Below the pieces are notes generated by a model. It was not told the origin of the DNA. It made no database searches and saw nothing but the letters and a program-made list of their open reading frames with translations. A stretch of DNA of 21,362 bases from UBA10002 sp964373775 (GTDB taxonomy: Bacteria; Patescibacteriota; Minisyncoccia; Phycocordibacterales; UBA10002). The position numbers were made by a program, and so were the translations under genes. Below are positions 14,182 through 20,521 of the stretch, piece by piece. Location: contig CAYJWA010000006.1 in NCBI GenBank assembly GCA_964373775.1, positions 1 to 21,362 of the forward strand, given 5' to 3'. Within the stretch, counting starts at the first letter, position 1; each line of letters begins with the position of its first letter.

Positions 14182-14266
14182 ACACCAAAGTGTTAGCCGT
14201 CCCGAGGTCAATCCCAATGTCATTTCCGAGATAGGCATTCAGTTTTTCCCGGTGTTTCTTGAACAT
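14174..14266 (-). pseudogene. mreB: N-terminal fragment of a second mreB
   Basis: Thirty-one codons from ATG at 14264-14266 encode a sequence matching the intact MreB start at 25 of 31 positions, including KLN-Y-L, NDIGIDLGTANTLVY and the final Arg. The match stops abruptly at the right end of a nested palindromic repeat, after which the frame reads Cys/Arg-rich nonsense. Many differences from mreB at 13534 are synonymous (codons for Gly-Thr-Ala-Asn-Thr differ at nearly every third base). So the fragment comes from an mreB copy that was long under selection or from another lineage, not from a recent tandem duplication. AAAAGGAG lies upstream of the ATG. Confidence 0.82.
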
Positions 14267-14289
14267 ACAATGCGAATTCTCCTTTTGTC

Positions 14290-14309
14290 ATTCCTGCGCA
14301 AGCGGGAAT
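14290..14309. repeat. REP-like hairpin ATTCCTGC-GCAA-GCGGGAAT
   Basis: Two 8-base arms pair with one T-G wobble around GCAA, within a GTCATTCC...GGAATCCAG context. To my knowledge this is a widespread bacterial intergenic repeat form. It lies upstream of the mreB fragment. Confidence 0.6.
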
Positions 14310-14407
14310 CCAGTTTTCTCCATTTCCCACCTATTCATCAACAGAAAAAACATCACTCGCCAAGGAATGATAGCACTATACCGGACAGGGTGGAAAAACA
14401 ATAAGAT

Positions 14408-14436
14408 TTGACAGGCATTATTTGCGGTGATATTAT
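14408..14436 (+). promoter_or_regulatory. Strong promoter of the 154-aa gene
   Basis: Consensus -35 TTGACA (14408-14413), 17-base spacer, -10 TATTAT (14431-14436). The predicted start of transcription is about 14 bases before the ATG, leaving just enough room for the AAAGGA ribosome binding site (14445-14450). Confidence 0.85.
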
Positions 14437-14456
14437 GAAGAAAGAAAGGATGAAAA

Positions 14457-14921
14457 ATGAAATTGAGAAGCTTTTACTTTTCCATTGACCCCAAAAAGCT
14501 GGGGGCGGAAGATGCTCTAGCGCAGCATCAAGTGAGCATTCCATTCTCGCTTGGTTCCGACGGCAAAATACCGCACATTGCTCAATCAACGGTTGTGTGC
14601 CGAGGTCGCTTGATTGTTGTCGTAACAATGTTTGAAAAAGACAACCCCGAGCGCGAGAGTATAACAGCGAATGTGAGTCCGAGGCTTGCAGCAGCAAGAG
14701 TCCAGCTCATGGGTACTTGGAAACTACTCCAAAAGTACGGCGCATCACACAACCAGCGGTGCATACACCAGGCCGCGGACGAATTGAGCGCTCATCGGGA
14801 AGTACTACGCCGGCAGACGGTAAACTTGTTTATGCGGTATCCAGATTTAAAGCTCAGCGAAGGGTGTAAGGAGCTCTGGGAGTATCTTGAGAAGACCTCA
14901 AGAAAGAAACCGCAACCTTGA
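14457..14921 (+). CDS. Unrecognised 154-aa protein
   Basis: I do not recognise the family. It looks like a soluble two-part protein. A strand-rich N-terminal half (MKLRSFYFSIDPKKLG, then TVVCRGRLIVVVTMFEKD near residues 46-63) is followed by a helix-rich half with many Arg, Gln and Leu (about 75-150), ending in a basic tail. No signal peptide, membrane helix or known catalytic motif is visible. It is a complete single-gene unit: near-consensus promoter, AAAGGA 6 bases before the ATG, and intrinsic terminator. It sits in the accessory segment between the mre operon and proS, convergent with the PaaX/Cas2-like gene. Confidence 0.8.
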   Translation: MKLRSFYFSIDPKKLGAEDALAQHQVSIPFSLGSDGKIPHIAQSTVVCRGRLIVVVTMFEKDNPERESITANVSPRLAAARVQLMGTWKLLQKYGASHNQRCIHQAADELSAHREVLRRQTVNLFMRYPDLKLSEGCKELWEYLEKTSRKKPQP

Positions 14922-14944
14922 GTGCAACAGATATTCCGCACACG

Positions 14945-14977
14945 CCGTCAGGGTCCGAACCTGGCGGTTTTGTTTTT
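14945..14977 (+). terminator. Intrinsic terminator of the 154-aa gene
   Basis: CCGTCAGG (14945-14952) pairs with CCTGGCGG (14960-14967), with one G-T wobble and a 7-base loop, followed by TTTTGTTTTT. It lies 23 bases after the stop codon. Confidence 0.88.
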
Positions 14978-15008
14978 ATCTCTCGAGACGACATCATCTC
15001 TCACTGCC

Positions 15009-15110
15009 TCCTCTCTCTACTCTTTCCCCTTCCCCTCCCCCAATTCCTCCTTCCTCCTTCCTCCTTCTTCCTTCTTCCCGCTCTCCCCCTCTTCTGTCTC
15101 CTCGGTCTCT
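15009..15110. repeat. Pyrimidine tract with TTCCTCC repeats
   Basis: Of about 102 bases only seven are purines. The centre is a run of TTCCTCC/TTCTTCC units with mirror symmetry, the arrangement known to favour triplex (H-DNA) when supercoiled. It lies between the ends of two convergent genes (14921 and 15175). Apparent reading frames through it are low-complexity Ser/Pro/Leu and not genes. Confidence 0.75.
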
Positions 15111-15113
15111 AAT

Positions 15114-15149
15114 TCTCCCATTTCCGTACGATCGTCTGAAAACGGAAGA
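15114..15149. promoter_or_regulatory. Operator-like dyad, distal copy (R1), 3' of the PaaX/Cas2-like gene
   Basis: TCTCCC - 7 bases - TACGATCGTC - 7 bases - GGAAGA. The outer hexamers are equidistant from the ACGATCGT core. The same architecture occurs at 15802-15837; compared in reverse complement, R1 and R2 match at about 27 of 37 positions, so the two copies face each other across the gene. It starts 26 bases beyond the stop codon of the gene. Confidence 0.62.
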
Positions 15150-15174
15150 ATCTGTTTCTCACGATATGAAACGG

Positions 15175-15792
15175 TTATTCTGATTTTGAGAGTTTAAAGT
15201 AGCGGAGTAATTCGGCCTCCTGAGTCACATTTGTAAGGGTCGCGTAGCGAACATATGCTCGCACATTAAAGAATGCGGCAAGAAAGTCAATTTGGTCGCG
15301 GCACGGGTAGGGATGCACAAAGACGGACTTCTGCCAATGGTAGAAGCCGAGTTCATACAGTTTATTCCGAAGAGCGCCGCGCGTTTTCTTGAGCTCCTCA
15401 GGAATGTCAAAAAAGACGGCGTGCCACAATCCGTCCCATTTCGCCGGCGTGGATATCACCAAGGCATGAATGTGAAATGTGAACGCCCTTTTCTTTCCTC
15501 TTTCTGACAGCACAACCGTTCGTGTTCCGTCCTCGTCCTCTTCTATTCGGACAAGCTGTTCGTCCTCAAAATCACGAATGATGCGATACAGATAGGCACG
15601 GTTGATGCTTTTCCATTCGTCAACCAGTTCTTCAATGATGCGGAGTTGCCTCGGGACAGTACCGGCAAAGCTGAGTGCAACGCCCGCCTGAAGAAGCAGG
15701 AGCACCTTTCGCTTCACCGGACTATGAATCCGCTTCTCCTTCGCATACAGCACTTTTCTCCCCTTTTTCGTTTTCTTCGGTGCTTCCTTCAT
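15175..15792 (-). CDS. PaaX-family protein with Cas2-like domain (putative transcriptional repressor)
   Basis: The 205-aa product has a winged-helix-type N-terminal region (about residues 25-105: RKVLLLLQAGVALSF, SINRAYLYRIIRDFEDEQLV, VVLSERGKKRA). A Cas2-like ferredoxin-fold region (about 118-190) follows, with KWDGLWHAVFFDIPEE, the aspartate of VFFDI at 129, and KSVFVHPYPC near 145-154. This is the architecture of PaaX-type regulators without the C-terminal PaaX_C part, common as standalone proteins in CPR genomes; ligand and targets are unknown. The ATG at 15792 lies only 2 bases after a TATAAT, so it cannot be used from that promoter. GTG at 15751-15753, preceded by AAGGGGAG, is a good alternative start. 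Dyads at 15802-15837 and 15114-15149 suggest autoregulation. No CRISPR array is present. Confidence 0.85.
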   Translation of the reverse strand: MKEAPKKTKKGRKVLYAKEKRIHSPVKRKVLLLLQAGVALSFAGTVPRQLRIIEELVDEWKSINRAYLYRIIRDFEDEQLVRIEEDEDGTRTVVLSERGKKRAFTFHIHALVISTPAKWDGLWHAVFFDIPEELKKTRGALRNKLYELGFYHWQKSVFVHPYPCRDQIDFLAAFFNVRAYVRYATLTNVTQEAELLRYFKLSKSE

Positions 15793-15794
15793 CT

Positions 15795-15837
15795 ATTATA
15801 CTCTTCCAAATCTGAACGATCGTTAGGAAATGGAAGA
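15795..15837 (-). promoter_or_regulatory. Promoter and proximal dyad (R2) of the PaaX/Cas2-like gene
   Basis: A consensus -10 TATAAT (15795-15800, minus strand) has at the -35 position the core of a 36-bp dyad: TCTTCC (15802-15807) - 7 bases - AACGATCGTT (15815-15824) - 7 bases - GGAAGA (15832-15837). The perfect 10-bp core palindrome therefore sits where sigma factor region 4 would bind, as expected of a repressor operator. Binding by the adjacent PaaX-like protein is inferred. Confidence 0.72.
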
Positions 15838-15856
15838 ACAGGTCACTGTGCTGATT

Positions 15857-17110
15857 TTAGTGTCCTGAGAAACTGCCGAGAATCTCGGATTCGGAGAGCC
15901 TGGAGACGGCGCCGGTGGCGCGATTTTTGACCTCCAGTTTGCCCTGAGCGATGGTTTTTTCGCTCACGACGACGCGTGTCGGGATACCAATGAGGTCGGC
16001 GTCGGCGAACTTCTCCCCTGCTCGGAGGTCGCGGTCGTCATACAAAACTTCCACTCCCGCCATCCGCAATTTTTCATAGAACGCATCTGCTTCCGCTTTC
16101 GCCCTCCCTTCTCCCGAAGGCACCCACACCAGGTGTACCTGAAACGGTGCGACGCTCTCGGGCCAGATAATACCTCTGTCATCGGCAAGCAATTCCACAA
16201 TCGCACCCATGAGCCGGCCCAGACCGATGCCGTAGCTCCCCATAAAAACGAGCCGTTTCTCCCCTTTTTCGTCAAGATAAGAAAGGTCCAACACCTGCGC
16301 GTAGTTCGTACCGAGCGGAAAGATGTTCCCTACTTCAACGCTTGTTTCTTTCGTAAGATTTTTGTTTCCGCACTCGGGACAATCGGATTTGTCCGCGATG
16401 ATTTCTTGATTTACCGCCACGGAGCACTTTTTGCAAAGGTGTATCGTATCTTCCCCCGCATCCGTTATGGTCTGGAACTCATGGGAATACTTGCTGAATG
16501 AACCACCAGAGGCGAAGGTGAGGTAGGTCTTCTCGCCTATACCCATCTGCGCAAAGATTTTCTTATACGCCTCAATCGCTTTTTTGTAAAACTGCTCATG
16601 TTCCTTTTCACCGCGCGAGAATGAGTACAGGTCTTTCATCAAAAACTCTCTGCCACGGAGTATTCCGCTCTTTGCCCGCGCCTCGTTTCTGAATTTTGTC
16701 TGGAACTGGTACGCGGAGAATGGAAGGTCTTTGTAGGAACGGATATGGTCTTTCATAATCCGCGTGAGCGGCTCTTCGTGCGTGAACGCGAGCCCGGCTT
16801 CCCCGCCGGCTTTCACTTTGGTCTTAAACCAGCTATTTACCACTGCATCGCTCCACCGTCCTGATGCCTGCCACGGCTTCGGGTCTTGAAGCGCGGTGAG
16901 AGAGAGTTCCTGTCCGCCGAGCGCATTCATCTCCTCGCGAATGATTCCGACAATCCGATTCAGCACGCGCAATCCAAGCGGCAAATACGAATACACTCCC
17001 GCCATCTCTTTGTGAATGTAGCCGGCACGAATGAGGAGTTGCGCATTTTTTGCAACCTCATCGGAGGGAACTTCCTTCCTTGTCTTCGTGAACAATTGGC
17101 TTTGCCTCAT
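15857..17110 (-). CDS. proS: Prolyl-tRNA synthetase, short form lacking the INS editing domain
   Basis: ProRS charges tRNA-Pro with proline. The 417-aa product begins with the bacterial-type MRQSQLFTKTRKEVPSDEVAKN and YLPLGLRVLNRI (motif 1 region). Motif 2 is at about residues 136-160 (FRNEARAKSGILRGREFLMKD), motif 3 at about 291-306 (GSYGIGLGRLMGAI), and a C-terminal anticodon-binding domain follows (VEVLYDDRDLRAGEKFADADLIG, about 353-375). The editing (INS) domain of about 180 aa usual in bacterial ProRS is absent. In its place is a short zinc-ribbon-like stretch with CxxC at 226-229 and CxxC at 244-247. Free Ala-tRNA-Pro would then need trans-editing. It lies between ftsQ and the PaaX-like gene and has its own promoter. 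Confidence 0.96.
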   Translation of the reverse strand: MRQSQLFTKTRKEVPSDEVAKNAQLLIRAGYIHKEMAGVYSYLPLGLRVLNRIVGIIREEMNALGGQELSLTALQDPKPWQASGRWSDAVVNSWFKTKVKAGGEAGLAFTHEEPLTRIMKDHIRSYKDLPFSAYQFQTKFRNEARAKSGILRGREFLMKDLYSFSRGEKEHEQFYKKAIEAYKKIFAQMGIGEKTYLTFASGGSFSKYSHEFQTITDAGEDTIHLCKKCSVAVNQEIIADKSDCPECGNKNLTKETSVEVGNIFPLGTNYAQVLDLSYLDEKGEKRLVFMGSYGIGLGRLMGAIVELLADDRGIIWPESVAPFQVHLVWVPSGEGRAKAEADAFYEKLRMAGVEVLYDDRDLRAGEKFADADLIGIPTRVVVSEKTIAQGKLEVKNRATGAVSRLSESEILGSFSGH

Positions 17111-17180
17111 AAAATTAAAATCCGAAATCCGAATCTCGAAATCCGAGACAATATTTAAGTCATAAATTCAAAACTGATTC
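17111..17180. repeat. Short AT-rich spacer before proS
   Basis: AAATCCGAAATCCGAATC and TCGAAATCCGAGAC words directly upstream of the proS ATG belong to the TCGAATATCGAA spacer family and form the proS leader. No gene is seen. Confidence 0.5.
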
Positions 17181-17189
17181 GCAAACTAT

Positions 17190-17198
17190 ATCATACCA
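17190..17198 (-). promoter_or_regulatory. Extended -10 promoter for proS
   Basis: On the minus strand TGGTATGAT (17190-17198) is an extended -10 (TGN plus TATGAT). The predicted transcript starts near 17183, giving a leader of about 73 bases. No clear -35 is seen, which is usual for extended -10 promoters. Confidence 0.5.
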
Positions 17199-17251
17199 GA
17201 TAAGCGATATCCCTTGCGACACTTGACAAAAACAGTGCGCTCAGACAAATA

Positions 17252-18088
17252 CTACCGCGGCTTGAAGTAAAGTTTGTTGCCGTGGCGCAGGTCAATATAG
17301 TCAACGCGGAGGTTGCCGCTGCTTCGCGGCACCAAATCCTTCTCCGAGAGAAGCCTGCGCAGATTATCCGCCTGCCGCGGGAAATCTGTGCCCTCCCGCG
17401 CGATAATCTTCCCGCCGCCCGCAATCTCCGCCGCCACATCTCCGCCGGAAAGGAGCGTGAGCCGACTCGGAGAAAGAGAGAGCGCCTCAAGCGAGCGAAG
17501 AAACGAAAGGAGCGCGGAGAGCCGGTCTTCTTCCAGAACGCGCGTCCCCAAAGGCGGAAGCGAAGCATCCTCACCTTTTTCTTCCCTGATGCGGTATTCT
17601 GCACCCGCTCCGTCCGGCGCGCCTTCAAAGATAACGCCGCTCGCGTCAATGCGAAGACATTCCTCGCCGCCCTCAACAACCCGAGAACCAGGAGTACACC
17701 ACCGTGCTACTCCCTCGCGTTCGCGCACCGTGAGCCCAAGCCGCGAGGGAGAGAGCAGACGCGCGCGAACGGTCTCAACCCGCGGGAACTGCTGCAAAAT
17801 CTTCTCCGCAATTTCGCGCTTCGGATACGCAAACGCGTTCCCCTTCGGAATCAACGAGAAATATGCGCCGGCAAGTTCCGCGCGCGCGAGTTCAGTAATG
17901 GCGGCGCGGAGTCCGCCGCTCGCGCCGGAGACAACCACTTCTTTGATAGAGAAGGTCGCCCGCGTAGCGAGAAATAGAACACTGCCAAGGAAAAGCGCGA
18001 GCGCGCAGAGGACAAGCGCGATGCGTTGCCTTGCGCGCTTTCGGGCGCGCCGCGCGGAACGGGGAGAACGGAGAGTTTTCTTTCTCAT
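17252..18088 (-). CDS. ftsQ: FtsQ/DivIB-family divisome protein
   Basis: FtsQ is a bitopic membrane protein that recruits FtsL and FtsB to the septum. The 278-aa product has a very Arg-rich cytoplasmic tail (residues 1-22), a membrane helix at about 23-45 (IALVLCALALFLGSVLFLAT), and a POTRA domain at about 47-120 (FSIKEVVVSGASGG ... VETVRARLLSPSRLGLTVRERE). The FtsQ beta domain then starts at GVARW and includes CLRIDASGVIFEGAP near 143-157. Length and topology fit. It is outside the mraZ-murF cluster, between serS and proS on the same strand. The final residues include a YIDLRHGNKLYFKPR end typical of the family (VDLRYxNxVxVKPR). Confidence 0.92.
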   Translation of the reverse strand: MRKKTLRSPRSARRARKRARQRIALVLCALALFLGSVLFLATRATFSIKEVVVSGASGGLRAAITELARAELAGAYFSLIPKGNAFAYPKREIAEKILQQFPRVETVRARLLSPSRLGLTVREREGVARWCTPGSRVVEGGEECLRIDASGVIFEGAPDGAGAEYRIREEKGEDASLPPLGTRVLEEDRLSALLSFLRSLEALSLSPSRLTLLSGGDVAAEIAGGGKIIAREGTDFPRQADNLRRLLSEKDLVPRSSGNLRVDYIDLRHGNKLYFKPR

Positions 18089-18219
18089 ACCTTCGAAAGA
18101 AAATTATTCTAATTGCTCTAATGATTCCAGTTAGTCTAAAGAATTCCTAACAAGAGAGTCCGGGATTGGGACCGTGGATTTCCTTAGAATAATTAGGTCA
18201 ATTCGGTCAATGAGAATAA
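18089..18219. repeat. AT-rich spacer of AATTATTCTAATT / TAGAATAATTAG words
   Basis: The serS-ftsQ spacer contains AAATTATTCTAATTGCTCTAA, TTAGAATAATTAGGTCAATT and GAGAATAATTATG. The same words occur around 7250-7275, 8735-8780 and 8985-9015, next to lysS and greA. This is a second spacer family, distinct from TCGAATATCGAA. No gene is seen. Confidence 0.55.
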
Positions 18220-19494
18220 TTATGACTTGGGCATGATGGCTTCTTTCCCCATATACTTCCGCAAAACCTCGGGAATTGTGATGGAGCCGTCCTCTTGCTG
18301 ATTATTCTCCACAATCGGAATAAGGAGCCGCGGAGTCGCGAGCGCAGTGTTGTTGAGTGAATGCGCGAACCGAAGAACTCCTTCCTTATCGCGATAGCGG
18401 ATGTTAAGCCGCCGCGTCTGGAAATCGTGGAAATACGACGACGAATGCGTCTCGCCGTATTTTTTCTCGGAAGGAATCCAGCACTCAATATCGTATTTTT
18501 TCACCTGCCCAAGCCCCAAATCGCCTCCGCAATTGATGACCACGCGATATGGAGTCCCAAGCGCTTGCAGGAGTTCCTCCGCATTTCTCGTCAGTTCTTC
18601 GTGGAAACGAACCGATGTCTCGTGATTCGCTTCGCAGAGCACAACCTGTTCTAGTTTGTAAAACTCGTGCACGCGGTACAGTCCTTTCTCCTGTTTCCCG
18701 TAGCTTCCGGCTTCGCGCCGAAAGCACGGAGAAAATGCAAGGATTTTTTTCGGAAGCTCCGCTTCCGCGAGAATCGTATCCGCGAAGTACGCCATTGCCG
18801 CAACTTCTGCCGTACCCGCGAGGTAATCGCTGTCCTGCGTTTTGTACAGGTCCTGCTCGCCTTGCGGCAGATACCCGGTGCCGAGCAATGTTTGACGCCG
18901 CACGAGCGTTGGCGCGAGCATCGGCGTAAAGCCGCCCTTCTTCAGAAAATGCTCCAGCGCGAAACTCCACAGCGCAAACGAGAGAAGAACTGCATCATTC
19001 TTTAGAAAGTATCCGCGAAAACCGGATACCTCGCCTCCCCGCACCAAGTCCAGAGCGTCTGTCCTCTCCAAAAGTTCAATGTGGCTCTTTGCAGGGAAAG
19101 AGAATTGCGGCGGTTGCCCGGAGGTCCTCACTTCCGTATGTTCACTGTCATCCGCGCCGTCCGGAACCGACATATCGGGAATGTTGGGAACTGCAAGCAT
19201 CAGCGCCTGCCACTTCGGGAGAATCTCCCGCAACTCCTTCTCTGCCTCTTCCATCCCGCTCTTCTGCGTCCGTAATTCTTCCACGAGCAATCTTCGGCGC
19301 TCCGGGTCGCGCGCAAAGGTGACCTGCTCGGTCTTTTGATTATGCTCCGCGCGCTTTTTCTCCACCACAGAAAGAATCTCCCGCCTCCGCTTATCAAGCG
19401 CCAAAAGTTCGTCCACGCTAAAATCAAGGCGCTTCTTCTTCGCGGCAAGCGCAATCAAGTCCTTATTCTCGCGGATGAATCGTATATCTAGCAT
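18220..19494 (-). CDS. serS: Seryl-tRNA synthetase
   Basis: SerRS charges tRNA-Ser (and selenocysteine tRNA where present) with serine. The 424-aa product begins MLDIRFIRENKDLI, has the N-terminal antiparallel coiled-coil arm (about residues 25-100) that contacts the long variable arm of the tRNA, and the class II core. The serine-site GTAE is at 237-240, motif 2 FRREAGS at 258-264 with the following KGLYRVHEF, and motif 3 near 380-395 (NNTALATPRLLIPIVEN). Full length for the family. It is divergent from dprA and is followed by ftsQ after 131 bases. Confidence 0.97.
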   Translation of the reverse strand: MLDIRFIRENKDLIALAAKKKRLDFSVDELLALDKRRREILSVVEKKRAEHNQKTEQVTFARDPERRRLLVEELRTQKSGMEEAEKELREILPKWQALMLAVPNIPDMSVPDGADDSEHTEVRTSGQPPQFSFPAKSHIELLERTDALDLVRGGEVSGFRGYFLKNDAVLLSFALWSFALEHFLKKGGFTPMLAPTLVRRQTLLGTGYLPQGEQDLYKTQDSDYLAGTAEVAAMAYFADTILAEAELPKKILAFSPCFRREAGSYGKQEKGLYRVHEFYKLEQVVLCEANHETSVRFHEELTRNAEELLQALGTPYRVVINCGGDLGLGQVKKYDIECWIPSEKKYGETHSSSYFHDFQTRRLNIRYRDKEGVLRFAHSLNNTALATPRLLIPIVENNQQEDGSITIPEVLRKYMGKEAIMPKS

Positions 19495-19624
19495 AAAAAA
19501 TCTCGAATATCGAAGTCCGAATCTCGAAAAACCATCAATGAGAAAACAAGAAACAGAAATTCTTTTTTGCTTTTTCCTTTAGTATTCGATATTTTTCGAA
19601 ATTCGATATTAGATATTCGATATT
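19495..19624. repeat. AT-rich serS leader with imperfect inverted repeat
   Basis: Words at 19500-19535 (CTCGAATATCGAAG, CCGAATCTCGAAAA) are imperfectly complementary to 19585-19625 (TATTCGATATTTTTCGAA, ATATTCGATATTATT). The serS 5' leader could therefore fold into one long hairpin, as in the spacer at 1698-1811. No gene is seen. Confidence 0.55.
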
Positions 19625-19646
19625 ATTGTACCAAACCTGCTACAAT
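19625..19646. promoter_or_regulatory. Symmetric divergent extended -10 promoters, serS and dprA
   Basis: On the plus strand TGCTACAAT (19638-19646) is an extended -10 for dprA, predicting a leaderless or nearly leaderless message (ATG at 19655). On the minus strand TGGTACAAT (19625-19633) is an extended -10 for serS. The two are mirror-arranged (ATTGTACCA - 4 bases - TGCTACAAT), so the polymerases would compete for the same DNA. Confidence 0.6.
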
Positions 19647-19654
19647 AATCCATT

Positions 19655-20521
19655 ATGGGCTATCCACTGGTAGAACTCTCCCCGGATAAGTTTCCGCGCC
19701 GACTCCAGGAAATCCCAGACCCTCCGGAGAAACTCTATCTGCAAGGGACGCTCCCGTCCGAGGAGCACAAATGGCTCTGTGTTGTCGGGTCGCGCCGATA
19801 TACGAATTACGGAAAGGAAGTGTGCGAAAAATTGCTCGGAGGACTGCGCGGATACCCTGTGGCGATTGTATCTGGATTGGCGCTCGGCATTGACGCCCTC
19901 GCGCACCGCTCCGCGCTCGCGGCAAAACTTCCCTGCGTTGCCGTGCCCGGCTCTGGTCTTGACCCGAAAGTGCTCTACCCTTCCACAAACAGGCGGCTGG
20001 CGGATGATATCTTAAAATCCGGCGGCGCGCTTCTCTCCGAGTTTGAACACGACTTTGCCGCAACCGCGTGGAGTTTCCCGCAGCGCAACAGAATCATGGC
20101 TGGACTCTCGGATGCAGTGCTTGTTATTGAAGCGGAGCAGAGAAGCGGAACCCTCATTACAGCTCGCCTTGCCACAGAATACAACCGTGATGTATTCACT
20201 GTCCCCGGCTCGGTTTTCTCTGCTTCATCCGCGGGTCCGCATATGCTTATTCGCCTCGGGGCGACACCTATCACCTCTACAGAAAATCTCCTTCAAGCGC
20301 TCGGTTTTTCTGTTGCTGAGCACTCTTCGCAAAATGTTAAACAGTATGACGATTGCTCGCCCGAGGAACTCCGCATTATTGAGATTCTGAAAGAACCACT
20401 CGCGCGCGATATGCTTATTGAAAAACTGGCTCTCCCCGTCTCCCGCGCTAACGCGCTCCTTTCTCTTCTGGAACTCAAAGGGCACATCAAGGAATCGCTG
20501 GGGGAGATTCGCCTCTCCTAA
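19655..20521 (+). CDS. dprA: DNA processing protein DprA/Smf
   Basis: DprA binds incoming single-stranded DNA during transformation and loads RecA. The 288-aa product has the Rossmann-like DprA core with VVGSRRYTNYG at about residues 43-53, SGLALGIDALAH at 73-84, a P-G-S-G-L-D segment near 98-103, FPQRNRIMAGLSD at 141-153 and SGTLITARLA near 164-173. A C-terminal winged-helix-like domain (about 230-288, PEELRIIEILKEPL) follows. The N-terminal SAM-like domain of longer DprA proteins is missing. Start ATG at 19655 fits the promoter at 19638. The stop codon's last base is the first base of an 81-bp inverted-repeat element. Confidence 0.95.
   Translation: MGYPLVELSPDKFPRRLQEIPDPPEKLYLQGTLPSEEHKWLCVVGSRRYTNYGKEVCEKLLGGLRGYPVAIVSGLALGIDALAHRSALAAKLPCVAVPGSGLDPKVLYPSTNRRLADDILKSGGALLSEFEHDFAATAWSFPQRNRIMAGLSDAVLVIEAEQRSGTLITARLATEYNRDVFTVPGSVFSASSAGPHMLIRLGATPITSTENLLQALGFSVAEHSSQNVKQYDDCSPEELRIIEILKEPLARDMLIEKLALPVSRANALLSLLELKGHIKESLGEIRLS

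Noticed and set aside
13883..14266. 127-aa minus-strand frame starting with MreB sequence
   Set aside because: Only the first 31 codons are MreB-like; the rest reads through the palindromic repeat and antisense to the 84-aa gene and its terminator, so it is not one functional protein.
15009..15110. CRISPR-like tandem repeats near a Cas2-like gene
   Set aside because: The TTCCTCC units are simple repeats without spacers, and no cas1 or other cas genes are present. The Cas2-like domain belongs to the PaaX-type regulator.
14887..15197. Several plus-strand frames of 64-98 aa through the pyrimidine tract
   Set aside because: The translation is Ser/Pro/Leu low complexity produced by C and T repeats; a terminator precedes the tract.
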